64,000 nt of DNA from Epiperipatus broadwayi (Eukaryota > Onychophora > Udeonychophora > Euonychophora > Peripatidae). The stretch covers positions 192,001 to 256,000 of the forward strand of contig JAQFVV010000449.1 of NCBI GenBank assembly GCA_028023455.1. The letters are read 5' to 3'. How positions within the stretch are numbered: position 1 is the stretch's first letter; every line of letters starts with the position of its first letter. Under the pieces are notes generated by a model. The model ran no database searches. It was not told the origin of the DNA and saw only the letters and a program-made list of their open reading frames with translations. Positions 37,369-49,479 of this stretch are shown here, one piece after another. Both the position numbers and the translations under genes were made by a program.

Positions 37369-39114
37369 TTAAAAAAGGGGCCATGTTAAATAAAATGCAT
37401 AGTGATTTTTATTTGGAAATATTTGAATTTTTCAAGAAAAATAACATTCAAATTTATTTAAGTTCATATTTTTAAATTTCATTATCAAAATATTAGGCAG
37501 CTGAACTGCAACAACAACAACAACAAAAAATGACAGGAGGAAAACATTCAAAACTATATTATCTATGATATTTTAGTTAAATAGGCACAAGTATGTAGTA
37601 TGTTCCATTGAAAAGATGATTGATGATTGGTTCTTACTCCATACTATCTGCACTGCCATTTCTGAAAAGATGCATGCGCTACATAGCTACATAGTTTAAT
37701 TATTCATCGTAAAAAAATTTTAATGAGCTAGTGTGTTTAGATTCCCAGTTATGACATCAAATTTGACTGGATTTTGTACCTTAACCCATGATGGATCAAA
37801 TGCTAATATTAAATTTTGTTAGAAATTGTGCAAAATTGCTATTGAATCATATTTTAAAGGATTCATAGTGTGAATTGCAGTGAAATCATGAGTTGCAAGA
37901 ACGTTTTCAAGTAGTTTGTGGTGACGGCGAAGAGCAAGCAATCTACAAAGGTACTATAATGGTGGGGAAGAAAGAGATCAATCCAGTCTTACCGTATCTA
38001 CACTACAGAGCACCACTAGGCTACTTGAACCTAGAAAATTTATAGAGTAGGCAGATACGCGCTGTTAAGATCTTATTTTACATATATTTTTATTCCGACC
38101 GTTAGCCCATTGTCACTAGCTCAGGGAGACGCAGAGATTTATAAGATATAAATTCTTATCCAATAATATTTCAATTAAAAACAAAAATAAAAGAAGCCAC
38201 TGCCAGTAATTAACACACAAACATTTATTTACGCACATATAAATTTTTGAATCATTTTTAGAATCACTTTTTCTTTAAAATTTAACTTACATTTTAATTT
38301 TGATTTTTAGAATTTAACTTATGTTTAAACTTTGATTTTTAGAATTTAATTTACCTTTAAACTTTTCTAAGTTCGCACAGATGAATTTAATATTTTATTA
38401 AAGTGTCGAGTATGAATAGACTACATAGATTGCATTTGAAAAGAAAATATTCTATCCCCTATTTAATCGTAGGCCAAAAGTTCACAGTTAAACTAACGTC
38501 AATCCATCCGATACATCGGTGTATTCAATGCAGCACGAATACGACCACAAAATACCATACTGTCAGGAATGCACATCTGAACAGCATGGTTTAGGTTATA
38601 GAAGACACTGACTCTCGTTCAGACAGGAATATTACATCTGTCTGACGAGAAGAGCAATAAAAAAAAACTCCATAGGAAGGGACTGTGTTTTTCGTCTTAC
38701 CATCCCATTGCGTAGGCAAAAAGGTGGTGTGCGGCGTATGATATGATCCTGCCCGTAGCGAATCTCATACTACATCTACTAATTACACCAATATATCCTA
38801 TCCATTGACCCAATTTAACTACGAAACAAATAACCTAAGATTACCCTCCCTTAAACTAACATATATAACTTCATAAATCTAAGCAGCTATTCACGCCTGA
38901 CTTAAGTTTAGCATTTATTAAGTTTATTTTAAAAGAAAAAAAATCATAATAAAAACTTAAAAGAACAGAAAAAATAAATTAATGGAAATGATTTACCAAA
39001 AAATAATAATACATTCAATAAAATAATTATTAATAATTTAGTTTGGTCAAATAGGATTCTATTTCTATTAAAGATGGAGCAAGTTTTAAAATTAAAGTTC
39101 TTATTCTTTTCAAA
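37369..39114 (+). other. CARNMT1 intron 2 segment without recognised gene
   Basis: Nothing coding is supported. The stretch 38400-38870 is less AT-rich than its surroundings and may derive from an old element. The 63-codon frame at 38403 has no family match that I recognise. Confidence 0.3.
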
Positions 39115-39116
39115 TA

Positions 39117-40202
39117 CACCTGGGTCTCATTTTACACGATAAACGAAATCGCGCAAAAATAGACGTAACTTACATTGAAAAAGGGGGGATGCGGTCTGTG
39201 ATTTTTCAAAATTCGCGTAAAAGCAAAGCACCAACGTAAAATTACTTTAAAATTTGCGCAAAAAAAAAAAAATAAGGAAATAAAATATGACTAATAAAAA
39301 ATTTCAAATTTTAAAAAAATTGATACAAGACAAACTTTTTTTAACTATAATATTTAATTTTAGTCAAAATAATATATTTTTATGCATAATTTACAGTACA
39401 GTAATTTACATTTTTTTATACACGTTTAAATTATTATCGCTATTTGCCGAAAAACACGTTCGTTTGCAAACTGGTAAAAAATCAATTTTTCACAAGAGGA
39501 AATACAACTAGCGCCAACTTCACACTCATGTTGTGTCAATGGTTTTCTGGTGACAACGTAATTAGTAATTAATCTTGGAGACAATGATTTTATTAATTGT
39601 TTATGAAACTAACAACTAAAAATTAAATTCTTATTTTTGTCTTTAATTTTTTAATTTTCAATTCCGTTTAAAAATCAAATTTCACATCACATTAATTTCA
39701 AGTCGCCGTAATTTTTAAATTGTTAATTACAATTAAAAATTAGATTTTAATTTTTAATTTTCAAATTTAATTGTGCCCACTGCTATTACTCACCTTTTAA
39801 AAATAAACTTGTGGACACTAAATGATTAATAATTGATTACGTTCTTTTTTAAAAAGCAAAAACAGAATGTGATTTAAAATGCAAAATTAACACGCACAAT
39901 GTTTGAACAAATTTACATTATAATCTTGTAAAATTTAATGTGTGTATACATAAAATGTGGAAATCATGATTTTAATTTCATTATTGCATAAAATCTTACT
40001 ATTATAAAGCACTGAAAATATTGAAATTACTAAGATGAAAGTCTAATTCCAATAATATGCTATTACTTTCAATATAACGTAAGTGCGCGAAATTTATTAT
40101 TTAAAGTAATAGCGCATTATCGGAGTTCGACTTCCGGTGAAACATGAATCGCGTAACTTCAAAATCGTGTTAAATAAGTTCGCGTAAAAAGAGACCCAGG
40201 TA
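39117..40202. mobile_element. pogo/Tigger-like non-autonomous element
   Basis: The ends are inverted: CACCTGGGTCTCATTTTACA at the left and the complement TACCTGGGTCTCTTTTTACG at the right. TA dinucleotides lie directly outside (39115-39116; 40203-40204). Inside, motifs such as TTCGCGTAAAA and ATCGCG recur near the ends, a style common in Tigger/pogo elements of the Tc1/mariner group. No transposase frame remains. About 1.09 kb. Confidence 0.6.
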
Positions 40203-42524
40203 TACTGGAGTTTTAGAATTATAGTTAAAGCTTATTATAGTTCATAAAGTTCTTACGGTTTAAACGAAAAGTTTCCTTTTTAGAATTAAAGTTCATTAGT
40301 TTAAGTTCTTACTGTTTTAAAAATCCACACTTATCAGTTGCTTGCCATTTGGAGCCAGCGTTAATTCCCCTGATGTCCCTGTTGTCCGCAATATAGAAAA
40401 CGATTGGTCATTTCTCTTTCTTTCCCTTTTTTTAAAGCAAAACTGAAGGGATTGAAGAGTGCGTCTTTCCAATCCTTTCTCCTTCAACTCTAGCACACTT
40501 CTGCTTTCACATCTCTATCTTCTCTTAATCGGCTCTTTCTTCACTCACTCTATTTCCAAACTTTTTCTTTTTATATTAATTTTGCGGATTAACTCAACAT
40601 TACGTCATGATGATGATGACCCTTTTGTTGAGGTCTGATTCCTGAGGGATTTCTTTTGGCTATTAGTTTCTATTGTTTTTCTTTCCTATCTGACCTTTTC
40701 TTATATTATTTTGAAATGCCCAAGGGCTAGTTCACTTGGACTAATTAATAATCATTTCCATTTTACAATAGCCTTCATTAATTTATTGTATATTCTTAAA
40801 GATATATTTTTATCTTTAAGTCTTTTAAGTTTTTGCTGAAAATTTAGTCTTAAAGCTTTTTCTTTTTTTTTAATAAAGTTTTCTTTTAGTAATTTTTCAT
40901 CTGTGCGATTTTATTTATTAGAGTTTAGATGATTTTTAATTTTCAATTTTTAATTCTTAAAAAAGAAGTTTTTATTTGCGAACTTTTATTTTTCATGTTT
41001 AATTTTAAAAAAATAATGTAACGACGTATGTACCTGTTACAGTATGAAACACAGCATAACATTGGATCCGGGTTGTTAGTGCCTTAAAATTTAGTTCATC
41101 TATGATTCAGAGATCATATTGTAGGCAGTTTGAAGAGAAAACCGGTCACCTTTTCGCAGGTTGCACTATTTATCTTCTTTTCCTGATATTGTTTTGATCA
41201 ATTAGGCACACATATAATGAAATGCTACTCTCGCAGGAGTTTGTTTTCCAGGATTGAGACTGTGTTTCAGTTTATTTTTTAGTCGTAAAGTCTCAGATTT
41301 AAAAAATAATAATAGAATCAGTTCACAGAATGTTAGAACTATGAAGAAAATTAGAAAAGCTGAATCTTGTTAGAAATGAATCTGTAAAAACTAGAAGTAA
41401 TAACTTCATATGCAGTTTAGTGCAGCGGCAGAATTATTAACTTGAAAGCTAAAAATTCCAGGATATCAAACCGTTATTTCTGAGGCTTGATTGCTACTTG
41501 CGCTTATAATGTGAAATGAATAATAAAGAATTTCTTATGCTGAAGATAAAAAATATATATTCTAATGTAGCTATTATTTAAGAATTAAAATTAAAAGATA
41601 CCTTTGAAATAATGATCTATCAAGTGATTGATTGAATACTGAGATAAAGGTTCTAGCCTGATGAATATTCAAGTGGATGTTTACTAGTAAACATGATAAG
41701 GAAATTGTTGAGATCATGTACGAAGAAAGAAAATATTCATATAGAAATATTAGATAGGGGAATGCAGTATCCCTGGCAAAAATTTGAATCGGTGATTGGG
41801 TAGATGATCGCACCTGATAGATATAATTACCTGTTTATTCAGAAAGTTTGCAGTAAGTTTACCTTGAGTGTATTTTTTAATATAATGGATCGTATTTATA
41901 TAAACAGAAATATGTAGGTAGATGTTAATAGATAATATCATATTAAGTAATTGAAAAGAGGTTGGAGTTGGATTTACTGTAATCAGTAATTTTGAATCTT
42001 AATTATGCATGAATTTTTATTAGCATACCTTATTCTTGTTTTTGCAGCAAAGGAGCATTATTTATTTTTTTGAAATAAATGAATAATAGTAAATAATGTT
42101 AATAAAATGTAATTTTAATTTCAGTACCACATTCTTTCTAAATGTCTTTGTTTAGCATGTAAATGCAAGCATTTCTATTGTAGTAATTGTCTGTTTTGAA
42201 TAATAATGTTGACTTTAATAAAGCTGCTTATTTTATTAAAAGTTCTAAAATATTAAATTATTGTCTCTGTGTTTTTGTTTTATATTTATTGATTTTGACA
42301 GGACTTATATTTGTTTATATATTTGTGCATGAAAATAAATGAAAAACTATTTTAAATAACTCTAATAATTGAAGTTGCAATATGTCTCTTTAAATTACCT
42401 TTCAAATAGTTTATTGCATAACTAAAGATTTATGCTATATGCAAATATTTATTGAATTATATTCCATATCTTAATTTGTAATATATTTTAGATAGTCCCA
42501 TTTTAATTTACATTATTAACAGTA
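40203..42524 (+). other. CARNMT1 intron 2 segment; solo SINE unit at about 41410-41500
   Basis: No gene recognised. A plus-strand SINE unit of the array family is visible at 41410-41500 (TTTAGTGCAGCGGCAGAATT head, B-box-like region, CCGTTATTTCTGAGGCTT). The rest is AT-rich intron. Confidence 0.45.
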
Positions 42525-43310
42525 GCAAACCCTCCATATAGTAGTGCCATCAAGTGCAAGCCTTAGTAATCAATGGATGCAAGAAACCTAATGCATAAAA
42601 TTACTATCTAATGCTTACTCATCCAACATCTCCAGAGTAGTTTCTAGCTTGTGGCTTTCATCAGTGATGAGCCTTGGATCTGAGAGCACTGCAGCTAGAT
42701 CTTGGGATCGAATGCAACCCTCCAGCAGCCATCTTTTACCTTATTATAAAGCTTTGAATCCAAAATGAAAACACAATAAGGTTTTCAATTCAAGCTCATT
42801 AGCTTGTATAGTCATATAGATCTGAACTCAGTTCAACATCTCTATATTTTGATGTCTTTAAGTTTTCATAAACTAGAATAACCATTATACTATAGGCAGG
42901 ATAGGTATAAAACCATCATAACCTCACATGATCACCATTTTATATGCTTACACAGACTGTTAGTAACAGTAGCAACTCCGTATAGTAGTGCCATCAAGTG
43001 CAAGCTTTAATAATCACTGGATCTATGGCTAACTAAATAGGTGAATCCTCAAGGGTTGCATTAGGTTCTAAGATCTAGATGCAGTATTTCTCAAATCCAT
43101 GATTCTTCACTAATGAATGCCACAAGCTCGAAACTAGCCTGGGGGGAATATTGGATGAGTAGACATTAGATAGAGATTTTATGCACAAACCTTCTTGCTT
43201 CCATTGATTACTAAGGCGTGCACTTGATGGCACTACTGTACGGAGTTGCTACTGTTTTAACAGCTTGTGTAAGCATAGGAAATGATGAATCATGTGATGT
43301 TTTGATAATT
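42525..43310. repeat. Repeat family R1, two copies, one a complete foldback
   Basis: A first copy starts near 42525 (AACAGTAGCAAACCCTCC, then TAGTAGTGCCATCAAGTGCA). A second (about 42912-43308) is bounded by inverted arms of about 95 bp: AACAGTAGCAACTCCGTATA with its right-hand complement, continuing outward through GCTTACACA and CATGATCA. The inner parts of both share the GCTTGTGGCTTTCATCAGTG block. This foldback copy best defines the family ends. Non-coding. Confidence 0.7.
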
Positions 43311-44514
43311 TACATTTTTATGTTAAAAAATGAAATCCATGTGATCTTAACCAATTTATCTTTTAAATTTTCAATTTTTTTTCTTGCATGTAATATGAAA
43401 TATGTTCATACAAAAATCGGAAAATATTATCAAAATATAAAATAATCTTTGAATAAATTATTTTTAATACAGTTGTTTGGCCAGAAGTAGTAAATTTAAA
43501 TTGCTGACAAATTTATGACTTCACTTGTATATAAAATAACTTAACCAAAATTTATTAAAGAAGAAAAATATCATTACCAATTTAAGCAATTGACTTTAAT
43601 ATAGCATTTGTCTTTGAATTTCATATTACTTGTTACATTTTTGGATTTAAATTTTAGTTTTTATAATGGTGTTGATGTTAATGATCGAATATTTTGCTGA
43701 TCATATCTTAGCGGTAGAAAAGTCTTTACATTTTTATTCTTTTTTTACTATATATTTGTTCGTTTAACAATTGAGAAGATATTTTATATATACAATGTTG
43801 AATTTTAAACGTTTTTTGAACTACTTCCTTTGGAGGATGCTTAGATATGATTATTTTGTAAAATCGAATGAAGATAAATTATTAAATAGTTGCATATTGG
43901 ATATTGGAAGGAGTTGAGGATATATTAATAATCAATGCTTCAGGGGGAAAAAAGACCCCCCCCTCACTTTGCTATTTTGAGCCTTTGAGTTTCAGTTTAC
44001 ATCATTCAATGCAGGTGTTAATAGTAGTCAGAGCGTTTACTAAGAAAAACACTATCGGATGTCTTAATAGTTAAAACAGTTTCTGATCAAATGGACTTTA
44101 AAGATATTCATAAATCAGATAAATTGATATTCATTTATTTGTTGGGTTATATTTAAAATACGGCACGAATTGCTGGAAACTGTATAAAATTATCAACATT
44201 TTTTAAAATACAACATATAGGTATCAGTTTTTGTAATAAATTTGCTAAATATATTGTTTTAATTCACATTAATGTTTATTGAGTAAATTGTTGAATCAAC
44301 AAGTAATTACAGAATTTTTTAGAATCTTTCAAAAAGATTGCTTTTGATGTTTTAATAAAATTCGCAGTAAAAATTTTTCATTTGAACTTCGGCAGAATTT
44401 TTTATTTTATCACGCAATATTCACTTCCATATTTCTAATAATAAATTTGGTATTTATTGTTTTGAGATTTTCAATGATTTATACAGAGAAATTATTTAAT
44501 ATATGATAAATTAG

Positions 44515-45430
44515 TAAATGTTTATATTAATAATCAGCCATTAAGCTAATGCACATGCACTTTATGGATTTTAAACTATAAATGAATACTCTCACTTTCC
44601 AAACACAAGATAAAGTCTTTGTGAAAGGATAGAATGAGTCATCTATCTTTTCGATCCAAACGTTTATGTATGGGGAAATCTTAAGCATTCGGAAATGGGA
44701 GCGCGAAGATGTTAAGCGATCACTTTAAATTACTTTTACTATGTCTGAATGAATGACACTTGTGAAATTTTCTAGAATTTATGATACGTCATTCTTATTT
44801 GAAATTAAACATTCAGGCATAATAAAAATAATTTAAAGTGATTGCTTAACATCTTCGTGCTCTCATTTCCAAATGCTTAAAATTTGCCCATACATAAATG
44901 TTTGGTCGAAAAGATAGATGATTCATTTTATCCTTTCACAAAGACTTTATCTTGTATTTGGAAAGTGAGAGTATTCATTTATAGTTTAAAATCCACAAAG
45001 CACATGTGCATTAGCTTAATGGTTGATTATTAATATTACAGTTTATAAAACATAACGCTATATAAAATAAATATATCATTTACATACGTTTAATTTCAAA
45101 TGAGAATGATGTATATCGTAAATTCTAGAAAATTTTGCAAGCGTCATTCATTCAGACATAGTAAAAGTAATTTAAAGTGATCGCTTAACATCTTCACGCT
45201 CCCATTTCCGAATGCTTAAGATTTCCCTGTACATAAACGTTTGGATCGAAAAGATAGATGATTCATTCTATCTTTTCACAAAGACTATCTTGTGTTTGGA
45301 AAGTGAGAGTATTCATTTATAGTTTAAAATCCACAAAGCACATGTGCATTAGCTTGATGGCTGATTATTAATGTTAGAGTTTATAAAACATAGCGCTACA
45401 TAAAATAAATATCTCATTTATAAATGTTTA
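44515..45430. repeat. Three-arm inverted/direct repeat cluster
   Basis: A unit of about 280-300 bp appears three times: inverted at 44515-44810, direct at about 44821-45060, direct again at about 45130-45430. Each contains GATCGAAAAGATAGATGATT or its complement, GGAAAGTGAGAGTATTCATT and CACATGTGCATTAGCTT. Arms 1 and 3 are the most alike. No ORF. Arm 1 can pair with either arm 2 or arm 3. Confidence 0.85.
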
Positions 45431-47098
45431 TAAGTAATTTTTAACAAATAATGTCTGAAATGTATTTCTGATGTTTAACGAAGTACATAATGTAAATTTG
45501 CATTTTAACAATAATAATGATGTTTTAAAATGTGTATTTATTACATAATAAATAATAATTTAATAAATAAATATTTTAAAATTGCATTTTAATCTTACAG
45601 AGATTGTGGGCAAGGTCATTTTAACATGAACTTTAAATTTCACATGTATTTCATTTCTTTATATAAAGAGTATTGTTTCTAACGTTTTATTGATTCATAA
45701 ATGACCAGCTATATGTGATAGAAAATTTGCATCATATTGCATTACTCTTGCACTATATGGTTCATTTATTTTTTGGGAACTAATAGATTTGGATGATTAT
45801 AGAATTAAATGAAAACATAAATGCTTGTCAAACTTGACAAATGATTTTTACAAATATGTTTTAAGTATATATAAGTAAAACTAAAACATCTGATAGAATA
45901 TAAATACTGAAATACAATGTTGTTTGCATATTATTTTCAGGAGTTTTAGAAAATGGTAAATTATGATTCTTAGATTGTTTTTAATGGCCATTATCATTAG
46001 CAAAAATGGAAATGTCAAAATAATTTAATAGTTTTATCATTTGGATTGCTATGTGTTATTTGATCTGGAATATTATTAATTTCTGGATAGTTTAAAAGGG
46101 ATATGCTACTTATCTGCCTTCGTGACTAATTTGTATAATTATTAAGTTAATAATTTATGGATTTGTAATAGAACCAATTCTAGACATATAATTAAAAATA
46201 TCTGCTATATATAATTGAATTTACATCGTTTGTATTTCAGGTTAAAACAGTTATATATTGAAATTATTCACACATGTAATTACTATAATTGTAAGAATTA
46301 GTTTAATTTCCCAAACTGTTAAAATTCTTAACATGTTATCACAGATTTGGTAGAAAAAAACATATACGCTTTACCTTTCATGCCTCTAAGTATTGTTTAG
46401 ATACTAACAAAAGGAGTAGGCCAAGTTTTTTGTTGTTAAAGTAACTGAGGACAATCAACTGGTTATATAACCCATTAAGATGGATACATATTTGCCAAAT
46501 TTGCACATTTTTTTAATTTTATAGCTTTACTAATAAAATTTCTTTCTTATGCTTTCCAGAAACTTAGCTTTTTTTTGTTAAAATAGTTTTAATATTTATT
46601 TGTCTTTTTAATATAATGTTCATCACAATATGTATTTTTTTTTAAAAAAAGAGTTTCAGGTTTATTTTTTAATGATTGCTACTAAATATATTGTCCTCAT
46701 AAATGCATAATTAGTGAACTTCGTTAAATCAGAAATGAAACACCTTAACCTATATATTTATGTAATTGTCATTTTTTGATTATATATCTTATCTTTTATT
46801 AAAATCTGTACTGCAGTTTTAATTTGCTTTCTGCAATAATCTTTTTTTAAAATTTGTATTGTCTTCATTTTACTTACGTTTTTCCAGTTACAAATAGTCG
46901 TAAATTATAAACTTACAGTGAAGACAAATGACTATATTCAGAAATTCGTTTGAATGAAAAAAATTACTTACAACCCAAAATTACTTTCGACCAAATCCCA
47001 GCTTATCAAAAACAGGTTTATTCAACTATGTTTACAATAAAGAAAAAAATATAAAATAACATTGAATTTGGCAATACATTTATAAACCATTAAATTAC
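45431..47098 (+). other. CARNMT1 intron 2 segment without recognised gene
   Basis: AT-rich; nothing coding or clearly repetitive recognised by eye. The 3' end of the minus-strand LINE may extend into 46985-47098, where the minus strand carries an AATAAA (about 47020). Confidence 0.35.
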
Positions 47099-48795
47099 TT
47101 AATGTCCAATATTAATAAGATTCCATGTGGAATTTGCTATTAGGTGAGGAGCTAACTTCAAATCTCTTTCTTTGATATCTTTTAATTTTTGTAAAAAAAT
47201 TAATGTTGGATCAGGTATAACAGACTTGAAGATTAGGAAGCATCTGACAAACTATAGACAGAAAGTGATGAAAGTTGCACTTCTTATAATTGCAAAATCC
47301 CCATAAGCAAAACCTTTTATGAGTGTGTTGATAATTGGATGTTTTGGTGTATAAATTTTATTAATCAATATTCTACAGCCCTGAAGAGAGGAACAATCGT
47401 TGAAAATGTGAAATATGGTATCATCCTCCCTATGGCAGAGTGAGCAAACAGGGTCCAAAGATGAAAAACCTCTATACATCACAAGAAAGTGGCTTGTTGG
47501 AAGGGCATTGAGATTTAGCTTTAGAAGAAAGTCCAAATATTTTGGCTCTAGATTACATCTTTTATATTTCTTTATAATGGCAAAGTTTGTACAGGTGAGA
47601 ATGCTATGATCTGGGATAATTGTTGAAAAAAAAAGAAGATAGGCATCCCAATAACGAAGTTTTGTTGGTTTTATTTGAGTTAAAGGTGTGAGAATTTTTG
47701 CAATGTCAATTAAGACTTGTGTCAGCCAACCATCATTAATTGGAGGTGGAGTATCTGTAGGATGAATAGATAGAAAAGGTGAGTCATCAGGAAAAATCCC
47801 ATTAAGTCTTGTAATGAGGTTATTTGATTTCTGTAGACAAAGAACATGAAGTGAATGCAGTGACAAGCCATTAAGTCTTGTTGGTCTCTGCACTCTTCTT
47901 AAGCTAATAGCAACAGTTTTACCCTTCCACATTAATCTAGAGCAAAGAGAGTTTATATTCTGGATAAATTTTGATGAGAATTTAATGAACGGCATGTAGT
48001 AAGCAATTCTGGGGAACAGTAACATGTTGAGTAGGGCTGCTTTTGCAAATAATGATGTATAAACTTTTGAAAGTGAATCAATTATTTTTCTTGCAGAATT
48101 CATGATAGTGTCTTGTATTAATTTCCTCATTGCTGCATGAGAGAGACTCATTGGTAAGCCCAAAAATTTTTGTGGCATAGCTGTGAAAAGGGATGGAATG
48201 GATTTTCCAGATGAAAGTCTCCATACAGCAGATTTTCTAAGGTTAAACGCAAGACCTGACTCTATGGTGAAATTGTCCATAATTTGAATTAGTTTTGGTA
48301 TGAATTTTCTAGATGGTAAGAACACTGCCACATCATCCATGTAGGATATGTGCTGAATGGATTTATTGATACCAGGAATGTACAATCCAGGAAGATTCAT
48401 CTCTAAAGATTTAAGGAATGGATTTATATATAGAATGAAGAGTAAGGGACTAAGAGGAGAACCCTGTGGAATCGACTTGGTAGGTGTGAATGAGTTTGAA
48501 ATTTTTCCATTTAATGAAATTGCAATATGTCTGTTTAATAGAAGGTTAGTAATGATGTTCATTATACCTGTGGGAATGTTCAGACCACTTAGAAGATGTA
48601 TTAGTTGAGGAATTCTGACTGAGTCAAAAGCAGCTGAAATATCAAGTTGGACAACTATTGGCTTTGACTTTTTATTTTTTCTTGTATAATCCGTAATTAA
48701 CCTGAATAGGCAGAGTGCCTCAGCTGTGGAACTACCTTTCTTTGCAAATTGAAAACTAGAGATAAAAGGCTTATCTTCAGAATTAACTACTATTT
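47099..48795 (-). mobile_element. L1/Tx1-like LINE, 5'-truncated, ORF2 nearly intact
   Basis: On the minus strand an open frame enters at about 48790 (EDKPFISSFQFAKKG) and runs through the reverse transcriptase to an amber codon at 47254-47252. It then continues in the same frame for about 50 codons to a TAA at 47101-47099. There is no 5' UTR, ORF1 or endonuclease, so the insertion is 5'-truncated, as is common for LINE integration. Relative intactness suggests it is younger than the other LINE remnants in intron 2. Confidence 0.8.
47252..48562 (-). pseudogene. LINE ORF2 reverse transcriptase plus zf-RVT domain
   Basis: Reverse transcriptase blocks in order: VVQLDISAAFDSV (first catalytic Asp, upstream of the Met at 48562), SIPQGSPLSPLLFILYINPF, ISYMDDVAVFLPS (YMDD catalytic box where most LINEs have YADD) and GLAFNLRKSAV. 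A thumb/connection region follows, with SRLMWKGKTVAISLRRVQRP. At the C-terminus CSLCHREDDTIFHIFNDC is the zf-RVT zinc knuckle (C-x2-C...H-x4-C). All catalytic Asp residues are present. The Met at 48562 is internal; the true frame extends to about 48790. The stop at 47254-47252 is premature, since the family-like reading resumes directly after it. Confidence 0.8.
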
Positions 48796-49479
48796 ATTAA
48801 TTTATCAAGCCAGTAGAATAAATTTTTTCATTTTGCCACCAATTTAACAATTAATTATTGCTGTTAATAATTTTTTTCATTCAAAGGAAAAAAAGAATAT
48901 AACGGTTAGTTTTAAAAGTTTATGACTAATGTTCTGTTTCTATTATCTTTATAGGACGTTATTGGCAACAGCCGATAATCATGTCAGTAAAATATTTCAC
49001 GTTTTAGTAGAGAAGGCAGTTATAAAGTATTCTCAGGAAAATCTGACATGGATAGGTGACAGTCTTCCCATAATCAAACCTGCAAGAAACATGCATTAGG
49101 ATCTGAAAGTAAAACCTCTTTTGACAAAATTCATTTTAGGTTGAAGGCGGGAAATTACGAAATCACATAACAAAATCTTTAATATGATTTCTGATAGTAA
49201 TGTGGGAGAAAACTGCATCAGATTTACATAGGTAAGAGTCCATAACTCTTGAAATGAAAAATGATTGCATGGTGTTGAAAACTATGAAACCCCATAAGTG
49301 CCAGATATATCCTCTACAGATCAATTAACCAAGAAACACAAGAAAATTACCTTAATTAAACATTGTGAGTGCATTAAAATAAAAATAAAAATGGAGATTC
49401 TCTGCAAAGTAATTGTAATAAATGTTGATATATTCAAAAGATTTATCATTACTATAAAGTTCTTTTCTTCTCAAAATAC

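Noticed and set aside
39287-39511. 74-codon plus-strand frame
   Set aside because: Lies inside a TIR element, low-complexity Phe/Ile/Lys/Leu content, no transposase motif.
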